A stretch of DNA of 64,000 nucleotides from Hyaloperonospora brassicae (lineage: Eukaryota > Oomycota > Peronosporomycetes > Peronosporales > Peronosporaceae): positions 62,001-126,000 of the forward strand of contig CANTFL010001486.1 in assembly GCA_947650285.1 (NCBI GenBank). Reading direction: 5' to 3'. Numbering within the stretch: position 1 is the first letter of the stretch; every line of letters starts with the position of its first letter. The notes beneath the pieces are model-generated. The model ran no database searches. It was not told the DNA's origin and saw only the letters and a program-made list of their open reading frames with translations. Positions 1 through 10,674 of the stretch are shown in pieces. The translations under genes were made by a program, and so were the position numbers.

Positions 1-199
1 CTGGGCCGGGGTTTTCCTGTGAGCAACCGTCGAAGAATAGCAAAAACAGGTCCGTTGCAGAGGTTGGTAAAGCAAGTCGCAGCAGCAGGAATGGAGGCTC
101 AATGTGTTGCAAAAGCTTATCCGCCAATGCTGAGCGCACTCTCGCCAGCACGTGTTCTCATTTACCACCCCATGTTGGTAGGTAGAATTGCGGAAACAT

Positions 200-720
200 A
201 AGAGAGCTCTACGCAACCTGGATTGGGCTACCGCGTGACGGCTCACCTCTGACATTGTAGGATCTTTAATCCGATTGAGCCGTTCCAACCATATAGTGTA
301 AAGTATGATCGACACTGCAAAGCGCCAGAGTTTGGTATAATCGTCATGGCAGACGTCACGAGCTTCCGGTGTCCTGTCGCGGACCTCTAGTAAAGCTTGA
401 GCGAGATCCCACGCATGTTCCGGAGTATGTGAAAGGTCTAGTAAGAAAAGATCGAACGGTAACCCAGCCTCCCGGACACGACCGAGTCTTTCCAGAACGC
501 GCAAATGCACCGCCAGTGTCGCTTGGCAACGGGGCACTCCCAGAAAACACGTATAACACGAGCGTAGGCCGTTTAAGAGCAGTTGGGGGATGGACACGAC
601 AGGCCGTTCGTAGACCATTTCCAGAGTGAAGAACGATTACACTTGAGTCGGTGATGTGGCACGGATGCGGCGTAGATCGCGCCAAGGCACCATTTCGAGA
701 CTGGGTGCTTAAGTGCGTGC
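200..720 (-). pseudogene. LINE-type reverse transcriptase C-terminal relic
   Basis: On the minus strand the residues FWECPVAKRHW (about 513-545) resemble the cysteine/tryptophan zinc-binding tail found after the reverse transcriptase of many LINEs. After a frameshift, a long open stretch follows and ends in a segment reading AVSIILYTIWLERLNRIK (about 270-333), again like the tail of such proteins. No reverse transcriptase core is visible; the sequence upstream on this strand (720-1053) is degenerate and then interrupted by the Copia LTR. The family is a recognition by motif, not by search. Frameshifts show it is dead. Confidence 0.45.
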
Positions 721-1053
721 TCCCGGCTTTGTGGTCGTTTGTCTCGCTTGATAATCCCAGCTGTGTAGCGCAACCGTGATGCAATTTTCTTTAGAGCCTG
801 AGCACGGGGTGTCCATCGACACGTGCATGTCCATATCTGGGTGATTCGTGTCATCGTTGGGTGTGCAGAAAGCGTACAGGCGTGACATTTGCGCGAGAAG
901 GAGTCGGTCACAGGTCGCCATGGTACTTACCAGAGTAATTGATTGCGATAAGCCATTGTTGGAGATCGTAAGTTGCCTGCCACGTTCGTCCGGAACCCAT
1001 GTAATATATTGGGGTGGGCTCTCCAGGTACGATGTAAGCGTTGGAAGCTCGCG

Positions 1054-1464
1054 TGTAGAACAGATGCACTTGTGTGCGAAGAGGTAGAAGTGGAATTGAA
1101 TATATAAGTGTTTTCTTCGTTCGCTAACACCATAATATAGTATGCACTTCAACTTTACCATAACATGATTGCGTCCGTCTTCCCTCTCATCTCGCAGGCC
1201 GTCGCCATGTCTTCCAACGGTCACATCGCTACCTTGTCCTGCCACCTCGTCCATCACCATCCTGTCACGACACCCGTCACCGTCGTTGCCTCGTCGCACC
1301 ATCTGTCACCTTCGTAGCCTCGTCTCACCATCTGTCAAGATGTTTGTGGACTCGACCAATCAGGTGTCACCGTCACATGTTACATCCGTTGAACCAGTAA
1401 CATAACAATGACTGATAAGACGTTTCGAAACAGGCATTTCTAACAGTAAGTGTCCCCGGTGTCA
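1054..1464 (-). repeat. Copia 3' LTR
   Basis: This is the direct repeat of 5957-6367. In element orientation it begins TGACACCGGGGACACTTAC and ends TTCTACA, so it has TG..CA ends. The sequence just inside it, AGATAGAAGACAACTCAGG, is purine-rich and could be the polypurine tract. An alternative boundary would start at TGTTAGAAATG (LTR 1054-1445), but the 17 extra bases are shared by both copies. Confidence 0.85.
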
Positions 1465-1478
1465 TCCTGAGTTGTCTT

Positions 1479-2288
1479 CTATCTGAATAATACGCGTAGT
1501 TCTTCCATATTTGGTGCTAATAGTGACTTCGTCTGGACATCGGCCATCATGCCTTGGGACTTGATAAACCTTGAAACTACGATCCCTTCTTTCGCGTAGT
1601 AGCAGATAAACTTGAACCTGATGTCCACGAGCTTGGCGCTTGACGTACTCTTCTCCGAATCGATCTGCTTAATAGCCGCTTGGTTATCCATCCACATCGG
1701 CATTGGCATGACGACGCTCAACTTCAACTCGTCAAGCAGTCCCTTCATCCTCAGCAGCTCGCGTCCAGATTGAGATGTCGCGATGAACTCTGCCTCCATT
1801 GTGCTGAGCAACACACCGAATTGCTTCTTGTACAACTAAATCATAACAGAGCCATCCATGGTAAAAAAACCAGATACAGACTTACTGTCCAGTTTGTCTG
1901 CCGCGAACTCTGCGTCCTTCCAGCACTTAACTTGCATGTCCTTGGATGCCGGTCCATCGCCGCCCAGATATAGCTTCAAATCCTTCGACATCTCTAAGTA
2001 GCGCATGATCCTTTTTGCGGTTTTCCAGTCCTCAAATGTCGGCTTGTGCGTCTGTCTTGTTGACTTGTGCACCGCAAAACAAATGTCTGACCGCGTGCAC
2101 CTTGCAATCCATAGCAAGCTTCCCACGATCGACTGAAAAGACTTCACGCTTGGGTCGTCCTTGGCACTTCTCGTTGGTAGAAATTTTTGAACATCTTTAT
2201 CTGTAAGATTGCATTCGTCTCCAACCGGAGTCCTCACTTCCTTCGCCGATTCCAGTCCCAACTCCTTCAACAGCAACTCGAAAGTCAC
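1479..2288 (-). pseudogene. Copia RNase H domain (3' end of pol)
   Basis: Two consecutive same-frame blocks (2288-1836 and 1835-1479) are separated by a single TAG. The first ends the reverse transcriptase connection and carries KCWKDAEFAAD, where Copia RNase H normally has its first aspartate. The second has STMEAEF (catalytic glutamate) and WMDNQAA (aspartate). The stop falls just before the glutamate motif, so no complete RNase H could be made. The reading frame ends close to the 3' LTR, as expected. Confidence 0.85.
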
Positions 2289-2306
2289 TTGTTGGTCCAG
2301 GATGTA

Positions 2307-3017
2307 TCACTTCGGCTCATCCAGCTTAATGCGGATTCCCAAAAATTTGTTCACGACACCCAAATCCTTGATCGATAAGCATCTTATCTCAGTGAAGAAG
2401 CTATCCACCGCACTTTGGTCAGTCCCAGTGACAAGTAGATCGTTAACATAGACCCGTACCACCGTGCCTGTTTCGCCTTGATACCTGAAGTACAAGCACA
2501 TGTCCGTCATGCATTGTCGAAAACCGCTCTGTCGCAACTTGGAATCGAGTAGCTTGCTCCAGAGTCTTCCAGCCTGCCTGAGTCCATATAGTGACTTCTT
2601 CAGCAGTAGTGCCAAGTCGTTCGTTGACTTCGTTCCCAGACCCTTGAGCTCCTATTCGTCCATGATCATCCCTTTAGGCACCTTCATGTAGATGTCCAGA
2701 TGAAAGTCCTATTCGGTTTTGACGTATGCGTTTGGTACATCTGCGTGTCGAGCCAGTACCTTCCATCGTCTTGAAAGCATCAGGATCATCTTCACTGTGC
2801 TCAAGTCCATCACCGCTGCGAAGGTGAGGTTGTAGTCGACTCCGAAGACTTGTTCATTCCCGCAGACGACCAAAGGAGCCTTGTATCTCTCTATGTACCC
2901 ATTCGCATCCGTATTGGTCTTGTACACCCACTTGTTGCGTAGTACGTGGGCTTCCTTGGGTGTTACAACGACCCTCCAGACATCTTTTGCCTTCGACGCG
3001 TCCAATTCTTTAGTCAT
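2307..3017 (-). pseudogene. Copia reverse transcriptase (RVT_2 type), broken
   Basis: The N-terminal block (3017-2709) has KWVYKTN and the typical Copia opening of the palm; the C-terminal block (2615-2307) has KKSLYGLRQAGRLW and VYVNDLLVTG. The catalytic YVDD box reads YVND, so the first of the paired aspartates is replaced by asparagine. A gap with stops and a frame change lies between the blocks. Homology to Copia reverse transcriptase is clear; enzyme activity is not expected. Confidence 0.88.
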
Positions 3018-3517
3018 GGCAATCCATTACTCTTGGTGATGCTTGCTCTTGACCGCTTCACCATAGTGCGTTAATTTTTGTGCTATAATAGTATTGACGA
3101 CATCTCTGGATCCAGAAGTTTCTTTGCCTGATACCTCTTTAACTTGCTGTCTGTTGGTCGATATTGTACCAGGACGTTCCCTTTCTCATCTAGGCTCGCG
3201 AACCTTGCAATGAATCTGAGTACGTCATTTGTCGCTTCGTTGTCCCTGATCATTCAGTCGGTCGACCACCGTCTACTCCTCTTGGCGGCATATTCCATCT
3301 TGATCCGGGTGAAGGTGATGATCGGTCGACAACGATTCAATGTTTTGAAGGTGCCGAGCCATTAAGACCAACTTTTCCTTAGGAATGTACACCTTGCACC
3401 CCTTCGTCTTTTCGCTTTTTCCGATTACGATAACCGCCCTTCTGCGCTCTCCGAGCGACTTGTTTCTTGCATCCACGCGGACGGTGAAGACTAAGTCGAT
3501 GTCACGATGTCAGTCAA

Positions 3518-4690
3518 CTAAGGGAACTTCTTCTTTGGGAACTCCATCGGGTATATCCCACCCGGGTTCGACTTGGTCCTACTTCGATTTAGGATGTACG
3601 TCGCGTACTCCGCTGCATTACAACAAAATGTCAAGGGTAGGTTCGAGGCGAACACCATGCTTCGTACCATATACATGATGGTCCGATGCATGCGTTCAGT
3701 CTTTCCGTTGCTTGCTTGATTTCTAGTTTCGCTGACTTGACTCGATACCCCCGTTGCCTTGCAAAACACGTCCAGATTATTGTACTCTCCGCTTCCGTCC
3801 GTGCGTAGTACATGGAACTTGTAATTGAGCTCGTGTTCGACTTGTACGAAGAAATGCTTGAACTGGAGCGCAGCAACGTCCTTGGTCTTGGCCAGAATCA
3901 CACGGCAGTAGTCAGTCCAGTGATCGATGAAGTTCACCAGGTACCGGTTACCCAGACGGTCTCGTGGCGTCATCGGCTCTTTCAGATCACTACATATCAC
4001 ACCACCGATGACATCGATGGGTGAGTTCATGTCAGTGTCCACCTCCGACTGCGCTTGCTTAGCCTGTTTTTCTTGAGCACATGCCAAGCAATCTATGCGT
4101 GTTATGTCGGTCAGCTTGATGCATGACGCGGTGTCATTGGCCATCTTGATGATTGTATCAAAGCATAGATGAGCAAGTCGGCGATGGAAGCGCATCAAGG
4201 TACCACCCTGAACACCCGAATCCGATTCAAATTTAGGTGGATTGGTCATATTCATCATCGCCTTCCGTGGTGCACCAGTAACCATCGTAAGAGGTCGCAA
4301 CACCTTGACGACAAGCACGTTGTTTGTGCGGTCAACATCCATAATCGGTGCACCCTTCGACCCGGAGGTCAATACACGCGCCCCTCCTCGATATTCAAGT
4401 ACGCATCCTTTAGTCTCGAGCTTACCATAGGATATGATGTTTTGCTCGATGTTGGCATTATACTGTACATCGAGGAGTCTTATCGTCTTCACGACTCCGA
4501 GCGCGGCAACCTTGATGTCGACGCTCCCTTGCTTGGTCCCCCAAAGCACACCTCTGTCAGTGGCCGCAGTCAAGCATTCACTTCGACAATCTTCGGGGTA
4601 GACCAACAGACTTAGGTCGTTGACCAAGTGTCTGCTGGACCCACTGTCGAGGATCCAGTGATTCTCATTGAGGTCACCACCGTTTCTGAC
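3518..4690 (-). CDS. Copia protease-integrase segment of pol
   Basis: The listed ATG (4627) lies inside a longer open frame; upstream in the same frame WILDSGSSRH is the aspartic protease active site (D-S-G), about 4640-4680. Downstream come the GAG-pre-integrase region with a zinc-binding pattern (RRLAHLCF ... CLACAQEKQ) and the integrase core, with catalytic residues in CSDLKEPM (D), LRTDGSGEY (D) and NGKTERMHRT (E). The catalytic triad looks intact. This is the best preserved part of the element. The gag reading frame upstream is shifted relative to it. Confidence 0.88.
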   Translation of the reverse strand, partial: VRNGGDLNENHWILDSGSSRHLVNDLSLLVYPEDCRSECLTAATDRGVLWGTKQGSVDIKVAALGVVKTIRLLDVQYNANIEQNIISYGKLETKGCVLEYRGGARVLTSGSKGAPIMDVDRTNNVLVVKVLRPLTMVTGAPRKAMMNMTNPPKFESDSGVQGGTLMRFHRRLAHLCFDTIIKMANDTASCIKLTDITRIDCLACAQEKQAKQAQSEVDTDMNSPIDVIGGVICSDLKEPMTPRDRLGNRYLVNFIDHWTDYCRVILAKTKDVAALQFKHFFVQVEHELNYKFHVLRTDGSGEYNNLDVFCKATGVSSQVSETRNQASNGKTERMHRTIMYMVRSMVFASNLPLTFCCNAAEYATYILNRSRTKSNPGGIYPMEFPKKKFP

Positions 4691-5956
4691 TGCAAAGGTA
4701 AAGTATGCACTTGAAAATTATATTTCTTTGTCCGCGAGTACCTTGACCTAATGTGGCCAACTTCCCCACACCTGTAGCATGTACGCTGGTCGCCTTCGTC
4801 AACTTCGCCCTTGACCTTGTCGTGACCCTCTCTTTCCGCTCCCTTCGTGGCTCTACATTGCTTCACTCCGTCGCAAACCAAGTTTTTCGCATGCGACTCG
4901 ATTTCCACATGTTGTGCAAACCGAGCTATCTCTTCGGCAAGCCGAAGAGAGTCGGGTCGGTGAATGTTAAACCTTGACAACATGGTCATTCTCATGCTTG
5001 GGTCCTCGTAGTTGACGATGTTTAAAGCATTAGGTTGTCTGATCCTCCACACACATCGCCCTCGGTCTTCAGATAGAGGCAATGGTCCATTCAACTTCTG
5101 TGTGCTGCCTTCGGTGCCGTAAAGAGCTTCATGCTTTGGCCAGGTGAGAGCTTGGTGTTGAAGGTCTAAAGCATCCTTTGCATGGCTTGTTTCAGAGTCG
5201 GACTTCCATCCACCAAGACTCAACCTGTCGACGATTGTAGATCTGGGCCTTGCCCCGAGATGCTGTCCCAGCACGTCGACCTTGTATCCTCCGGCCATGC
5301 GAATCCGCATGCACGCTCCGCGAATGTGACTTTCCGGACGAACTCCTTGCCCCATCCGACAGACTCATTACCAAGTCCCTGGTAGAGTTCCTTGACGTCG
5401 AATGGTTGAAGTGAGAGTTTCCGATCCCTCGCGTCCGGCACCCCGTAGACTTTGGGGTCTTCGTCAGCAAATAATCTGTCAGTCATGCTGACACCGGGGT
5501 ATCTGTCGGGGTGTTTCTTGCCTGGGGTATACTGGTTACGGCACCGCACCCATCCTGGCCTCCGCGCAACCGTAGTTGCCACGATGCACGCTAACATTCC
5601 CGAAGTCTTGACGCCTTGCTCCAAAGTCGGTTGGGGACTTCTTCCCGGGTAGAGCTCCTTCCAAAGCTTAAAAGGTCATCCCCGCTTCCAGGACCGAAAT
5701 GAAAAGAGACTCTCAAGTTTTCGAAACGTCCCTACTAGATTGCTCTTTTTGCGACGATTTTAAGCGATTTATTCTATCGCTGATGTCCCCAAGCATCGTT
5801 ATCATCTTGTGCATTGCCTACATGGGCGCTGCCGACTTCTCCTCAAGTCGTTCCCCGGCGGCCTTGGTAAGACCGTCGGTAACCTTGGCAGATTTGGCTT
5901 GTACAGCCGCACCAGTCTCGCGCTTGATCGTCGGGATAATCTGTTGATAGTTCACG
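4612..5956 (-). pseudogene. Copia gag, broken
   Basis: Reading starts just inside the 5' LTR with a charged segment (5956-5818), meets a TAG, then continues in overlapping frames at 5624-5220 and 5355-4612. The C-terminal zinc knuckle reads CYRCGEVGHIRSRYS: the last cysteine of the CX2CX4HX4C knuckle is tyrosine, so RNA binding is probably damaged. The nucleocapsid end overlaps the start of the protease frame, so pol lies in another frame; this may be natural frameshifting or decay. Confidence 0.8.
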
Positions 5957-6367
5957 TGTAGAACAGATGCACTTGTGTGCGAAGAGGTAGAAGTGGAATT
6001 GAATATATAAGTGTTTTCTTCGTTTGCTAACACCATAACATAGTATGCACTTCAACTTTACCATAACATGATTGCGTCCGTCTTCCCTCTCATCTCGCAA
6101 GCCGTCGCCATGTCTTCCAACGGTCACATCGCTACCTTGTCCTGCCACCTCGTCCATCACCATCCTGTCACGACACCCGTCACCGTCGTTGCCTCGTCGC
6201 ACCATCTGTCACCTTCGTAGCCTCGTCTCACCATCTGTCAAGATGTTTGTGGACTCGACCAATCAGGTGTCACCGTCACATGTTGCATCCGTTGAACCAG
6301 TAACATAACAATGACTGATAAGACGTTTCGAAACAGGCATTTCTAACAGTAAGTGTTCCCAGTGTAA
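5957..6367 (-). repeat. Copia 5' LTR
   Basis: This is the direct repeat of 1054-1464, with about six single-base differences. As the upstream LTR in element orientation it should contain the promoter. No primer-binding site could be assigned with confidence. Confidence 0.85.
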
Positions 6368-6740
6368 GCGGTAGGATTAGAAGCTCAGGAAAGTTGTACA
6401 ACAATGCGCGGCAGAAGACTGCGAAATGTCGAATCTTCGCGGGTGAGCCGTTGTAGCGAACGCAGTTCTTGGAAGGAAGCGCACTTTTCCCGGGCAGATA
6501 CATGTCCAGGTAAGGGCATCTCCGAGTGTTGCCTTTCCTGCCGCAAAACTTGTACATTTGAGATTGTACCTGACTCCATCACGAGTCAGGAGCCATGAAA
6601 GGTTTTTAGGCGATGCATGCTGTAACCATCGCGTGTCCACCCGTCCGAGAAGGGACACACGTCTGTCTTCCGATAGGTGAAAAGGGTGGTGTTTAAAACG
6701 TCGGTGGAATCAACTTCAACGCCACCATTGCCGTCAAATT
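6368..6740. other. Unassigned 373-bp spacer between Copia and Gypsy A
   Basis: It holds only short overlapping frames. One minus-strand frame (6658-6377) could continue the LINE relic interrupted by Copia, but no diagnostic motif is present. Nothing else is recognised. Confidence 0.3.
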
Positions 6741-7264
6741 TGTAGCGGAGCTACACAGCTCCTAAATTCAGAATAAGACTCAACGCTCAATGAGAAGCTT
6801 TTTTTCTACGAACCGGACTCAAAGAGTCGACAGCTCAGAGAGCTACAGGTTGGTTCAAAGAACCCGACTCAAAGAGTCACCAAGCTCAGAGAGCTTACGG
6901 TCCCTGTTCCTAAGGGACCAAACGATTCAAAAGAATCACAGCACAGAGTGCTCAGGAGTAGCTACCTTCACAGGTATTGCTAGCTCCTATCGATCAAAGA
7001 CGCCTCGTAAGGCACGTGTCTCTTACTGATCAAAAGGGGAACTGAATTTTATTTCTTTGATTAACCTAAAAGAACACCTTAGAACAACGTATTTAACCTG
7101 CCCTAAATAACCTCTTAAAAGATCTCGCAATCAATTGATGACAGACATCAGTCTTCAACAATTGATACACTCACTGTGTTCTAAAATTACTTTATAGGGT
7201 AACCCCCTCTCTTGTGTGCACCACACCTATCGTCGACTACCAGCCGACGTGTAACCCCGTTACA
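6741..7264 (-). repeat. Chromo-Gypsy copy A 3' LTR (524 bp)
   Basis: On the plus strand it starts TGTAGCGGAGCTACA and ends CCCCGTTACA, the reverse complement of the LTR of copy B. It is about 50 bp longer because the segment carrying short inverted motifs such as GACTCAAAGAGTC and CTCAGAGAG is partly duplicated. The adjacent CCTTCCCCCACCA (7265-7277) is the polypurine tract on the element strand. Confidence 0.88.
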
Positions 7265-7373
7265 CCTTCCCCCACCAGACTGACGTTTCCACCAAACGTC
7301 AATCGAATTCTTTCGTCGAAGAGGACGGCGTGTGTGCGCTTCAACCTGCACGGTTTTCAAAACACGAAGCACC

Positions 7374-8597
7374 ATGGTTTCGCCACCCCATGCAGTCTCG
7401 ACTTTCTTCCTACCTCGGCGATGACGAAGAGGTGGATATGGCAGCGATACCGATTTGCCGAGCGTGGCGAAGCCAACGTGCCATCGGCGCCGCATCAAAC
7501 ACTTATCGTGGGCAATGACATTATCACCAATCCGCTCGATGTGCAACAACAGTTGGCTATCCAACGAGAGGAGAGCGCTCAGCGCCGTATGCAGCTTGCT
7601 GCAACCCTTGAAGGTCGTCCTGGATATCTGTTCACCCCACTCGATGTGGAAGAGCGTATACTCCAAACAACAGGTCGTTGTTTGGAAACATGGGCTATTG
7701 GCGCTGGGCCAACATCTCCTGATGAGGTGGCGAGTTGACAGGTACTTCGCGAGAGGTACCTGCAACGTTACTTGACGACTCAAAGTCAATACAAGTTGCG
7801 ACTTGACGCGCAAGCACTGGGTGCACCGGTTCCACCGATGAAGGGTTTACCCATCCTCCTATTCTCAGGCAATCTCAGGAGGAATAAGACTACGCTTTTT
7901 TTGCTGGGTGCATTGGAAGCGACACCTCAGCAGCGTGTTAGCTCTCAGAGCAAGTGCCGATGTGGCAGATGTTCGTCCAGAACGAAAGCTTCGGTATGAT
8001 TACGCCAAGCTTAAGGCCAGAGGCCAGTTGCCAAATCGCACACGCGATGCTCCGGCTACAATGGAAGCCACGGGTCACGAACCTTAGGTGCGGAGCAACA
8101 CGCCACATCCCACCACTATTGGTGAGAAGCGTTCTCTCTCGCAAGGCGACCCTGGCCACGATGTTCAAAAACATCCACGGCGTAAGGGCAATCCTGCCGA
8201 AGGGGTATCTCATACTCCCACGAGTTCTCCGACTCCGGGTACCCTCGCTACTTTACAGGATACTGGTATTGGCCACGACGACGACGTCGCTGAAGGAGTT
8301 GCTCCACATGGAACTGGTGGTTCCCTTGCTCATCGAGCAGCGTCGGTGGCGGTCGGGGTACCGAAGGAGAAGCATGAGAAGGTGCTCCGTGAGCCAAGTG
8401 GTCTCCGAGAGACATTGGGTAAGACCCAGAATGAACTAGGCGCGATGCAAGCCCGTCTTCAGGCGTTGGAGTTGGCCTTATCCCGTGTGGATGGTCAGCT
8501 TGACCTCCTGGTTCGGATGCAACAGTCGACGTCAAGGCCTTATTTCCAGGCGCAAGCGCCTCCGAGTTCACATGGGACGGGTCCCGATACGGCTTAA
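7374..8597 (+). pseudogene. Antisense ORF of chromo-Gypsy copy A, frameshifted
   Basis: This frame runs opposite to pol, starting about 110 bp inside the polypurine tract at ACCATGG and ending just past the chromodomain. Preserved parts include LSSYLGDDEE near the N terminus, a middle segment with NPLDVQQQLAIQREE and ETWAIGAGP, and a C-terminal predicted coiled coil (GAMQARLQALELALSRVDGQ). Frameshifts and stops break it (for example TGA at 7738). It aligns in frame with the antisense frames of copies B and C. I do not recognise the protein family. Confidence 0.6.
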
Positions 8598-8709
8598 GCA
8601 AGCCAACGTAGAACACTGGGTGCGTGCGCAGTTTGCGCGGAAGGTTGAGCGTGTATGCAAATCCCTTCTTAGCGATGACCGTGAACGGCCCAATGAAGCG
8701 CGGACGCAA
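8248..8709 (-). pseudogene. Chromo-Gypsy A: integrase C-terminal tail and chromodomain
   Basis: The frame contains RPRFIGPFTVIAKKG and the HPVFYVGLLKPYRDP motif typical of the end of Gypsy integrase, a low-complexity linker, and the start of a chromodomain (PTLLDEQGN, then GQYQYPVK). A TAG replaces the tryptophan codon of the KWRGY box. The same nonsense codon is present in copy B, while copy C has intact KWRGY. Confidence 0.85.
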
Positions 8710-8732
8710 GTTTGTCTTGAAGACAGCAGAGA

Positions 8733-9284
8733 CTACATTTGTAGGTAGGTTTTTAGCATTGAGTATAACTTGGTCTCCGACCTTATAACGTTCAATACAT
8801 CATCTGCCTTTAACATCAGCTTGATCCTTTTGTCTATCCTGGATATCAGCCAGTGCATCACGCACGTGTCGAAGACATCTAATCGCGTTGCGAGAAACTC
8901 GCTTACCTGTTTTTGAACAGTAGCAGGGCTGATATGTGCAAGCCGATCGGCCATCTCTCCCCCACCAAGCCCTAAACCACGCAGTGGTAGCGTTAACGGA
9001 ACGCGAGGGTGTGTGAGACCATTCACATAATACGGTGTGTAGCCGGTGGAGGCATTCACGGAGTTATTAAACCTAAACTCAACGACAGGGAGCATCGAAC
9101 TCCAACGTTTTGGTGTTTTAGCGCAAACACTGCGCAAGATGTCACCGATGATGCTATTTACTCGCTCGGTTTTACCATCAGTCTGCGGATAATCCGCTTT
9201 GGACATGTCCAAACGTGTGCCGAGCAACTTGAAGATGATTTTCCAAAACTTTCCCAGTGAAGCGAGGATCTCTATCAGAGACAA
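8733..9284 (-). pseudogene. Chromo-Gypsy A: integrase core, 3' half
   Basis: This frame has QTDGKTERVN with the catalytic glutamate and continues through the integrase C-terminal region. It overlaps the preceding block by a frameshift around 9180-9284, at the same place as in copy B. The stretch 9020-9200 differs much more from copy B than the surroundings do and resembles copy C. Confidence 0.85.
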
Positions 9285-10161
9285 TTGCCAACGGCAAACC
9301 GTGTTGTGGAAATACGCGATCTATAAACAGCGTAGCTGTACCCTCACATTCTATGGTATCCGGCACCGCCGCTAAATAAGCCATCTTGCTCAAACGGTCA
9401 ACAAAGACCACAATACCCGTATTGCCTTGCCCATCTTTCGGCAGACCGAACATGAAATCCATACTGATGGACTCCCAGCACCCAGAGGGTATAGGGAGAC
9501 TAGCGAGCGGCGCAGCCGCCTGAGCTGAGGGTTTCACCCGTTGACACGTTTCGCACGTACGCACATATGTGCTTACCCATTTGTAAAGTTTGGGCCACCA
9601 ATAATATTGGCTCACGGCGCTATATGTCTTTTCTCGACCGAGATGACCGCTCACCGCAGTATCATGCGCCTCATAGAGGATGCGATACTTCAATTCCTCA
9701 TCATGAGGGACAACGATACGGGGAGTATCCTCCACATCCGTGCTATAGCACAACAGGCCTTGATCGATGGAATATCGATGTAGCCTCGCACGTAATCGTG
9801 CCGACAATTTAATGTCTGAGTCGTTAAATTCCTCGCTCCCCAGAGCACGTAGCAAAGCTACACAGTGTTCATCCTTGGCATATGCCGAACAAATGAGGTC
9901 TGTGACCGATGATGACAGAGTCGTAACATGAGCAAGCTCATATTCGGGCCTGCGTGAAAACGCTTCAGCCAAAGCATTCTGCTTGCCCGGCTTATACTTC
10001 ACCTCGAATTTAGACTCGGCAAAGAAGAACAGCCAACGAGCCATTCTCTGAGAGAGATGGGGCGACTGGGTCGCAGTGCGTTGTGACGCATGATCTGTGT
10101 AAATCACAAACGGCTCAGAGCCAAGAAGATGAACTCTGAATTTGACGAGAGAATACTTCAT
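9178..10161 (-). pseudogene. Chromo-Gypsy A: RNase H end and integrase N-terminal half
   Basis: It begins in RNase H (MKYSLVKFRVHLLG, then IYTDHAS and FEVKYKPGKQNALAEAFSR) and continues into integrase with the HHCC zinc finger (HLGREK ... CETCQRVK), ISMDFMFGLP with the first catalytic aspartate, and VSDRDPRFTG with the second. A frameshift follows. About 327 codons are open without a stop. Confidence 0.88.
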
Positions 10162-10260
10162 TGCAAGTAGCTCTTGGTCATGAACAGGATAGTTCTTTTC
10201 TGCAGCCTTCAGCTGTCAAGAGTCAAACGACACGACGAGTTACTGTCCTTCTACATCTGT

Positions 10261-10674
10261 TTATAACGCAGCACTGCCGATGGCAAAGTCAGATGCGTCA
10301 CAGACGACACTGAAAGGCCGATCAGGATCGGGCAAAGCCAAGATTGGCGCATGAAGAAGGCTCTCTTTTACAGCCGTAAAGGCTTCCTGCTCGGCGTTCG
10401 TCCAACACCATTCCACATCCTTTTTAAGGAGATTGGATAATGGCCGAGCCGTATCTGCGTAATTCTCACTGTACTTGTGCAAGTAATTGGCTAGACAAAG
10501 CCACTTACGTAAGTCCTTTTGGTTCTTTGGAACCGGCCAATCAACTATGACTCTTACCTTAGCGGGATCTGCTCTAAGGCCTCGCTTACCAATAAAGCAC
10601 CCTAAAAAGGGAATCTCTTCTGCACCAAAGATGCACTTGGACGCGTTGGCGTACAACTTTTCGTGCGCATGCAC
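10261..10674 (-). pseudogene. Chromo-Gypsy A: reverse transcriptase thumb and RNase H start
   Basis: The frame contains ASKCIFGAEEIPFLG and FSVVCDASDFAIGSA, the latter carrying the first RNase H aspartate. It ends at a TAA shared with copy B. It overlaps the upstream reverse transcriptase frame because one base is missing near the CMRT residues, relative to copy C; this deletion is also shared with copy B. Confidence 0.87.

Larger units (their letters stand above)
1054..6367 (-). mobile_element. Ty1/Copia LTR retrotransposon, both LTRs present, coding region decayed
   Basis: Two directly repeated ~411-bp LTRs enclose, on the minus strand, gag, protease, integrase, reverse transcriptase and RNase H in that order. 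Integrase before reverse transcriptase is diagnostic of Copia. The LTRs differ at about six positions, so insertion was fairly recent, yet gag and pol carry several stops and frameshifts. I could not find a convincing target duplication; only GCG is common to the flanks. The element may sit inside a LINE relic. Confidence 0.9.
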
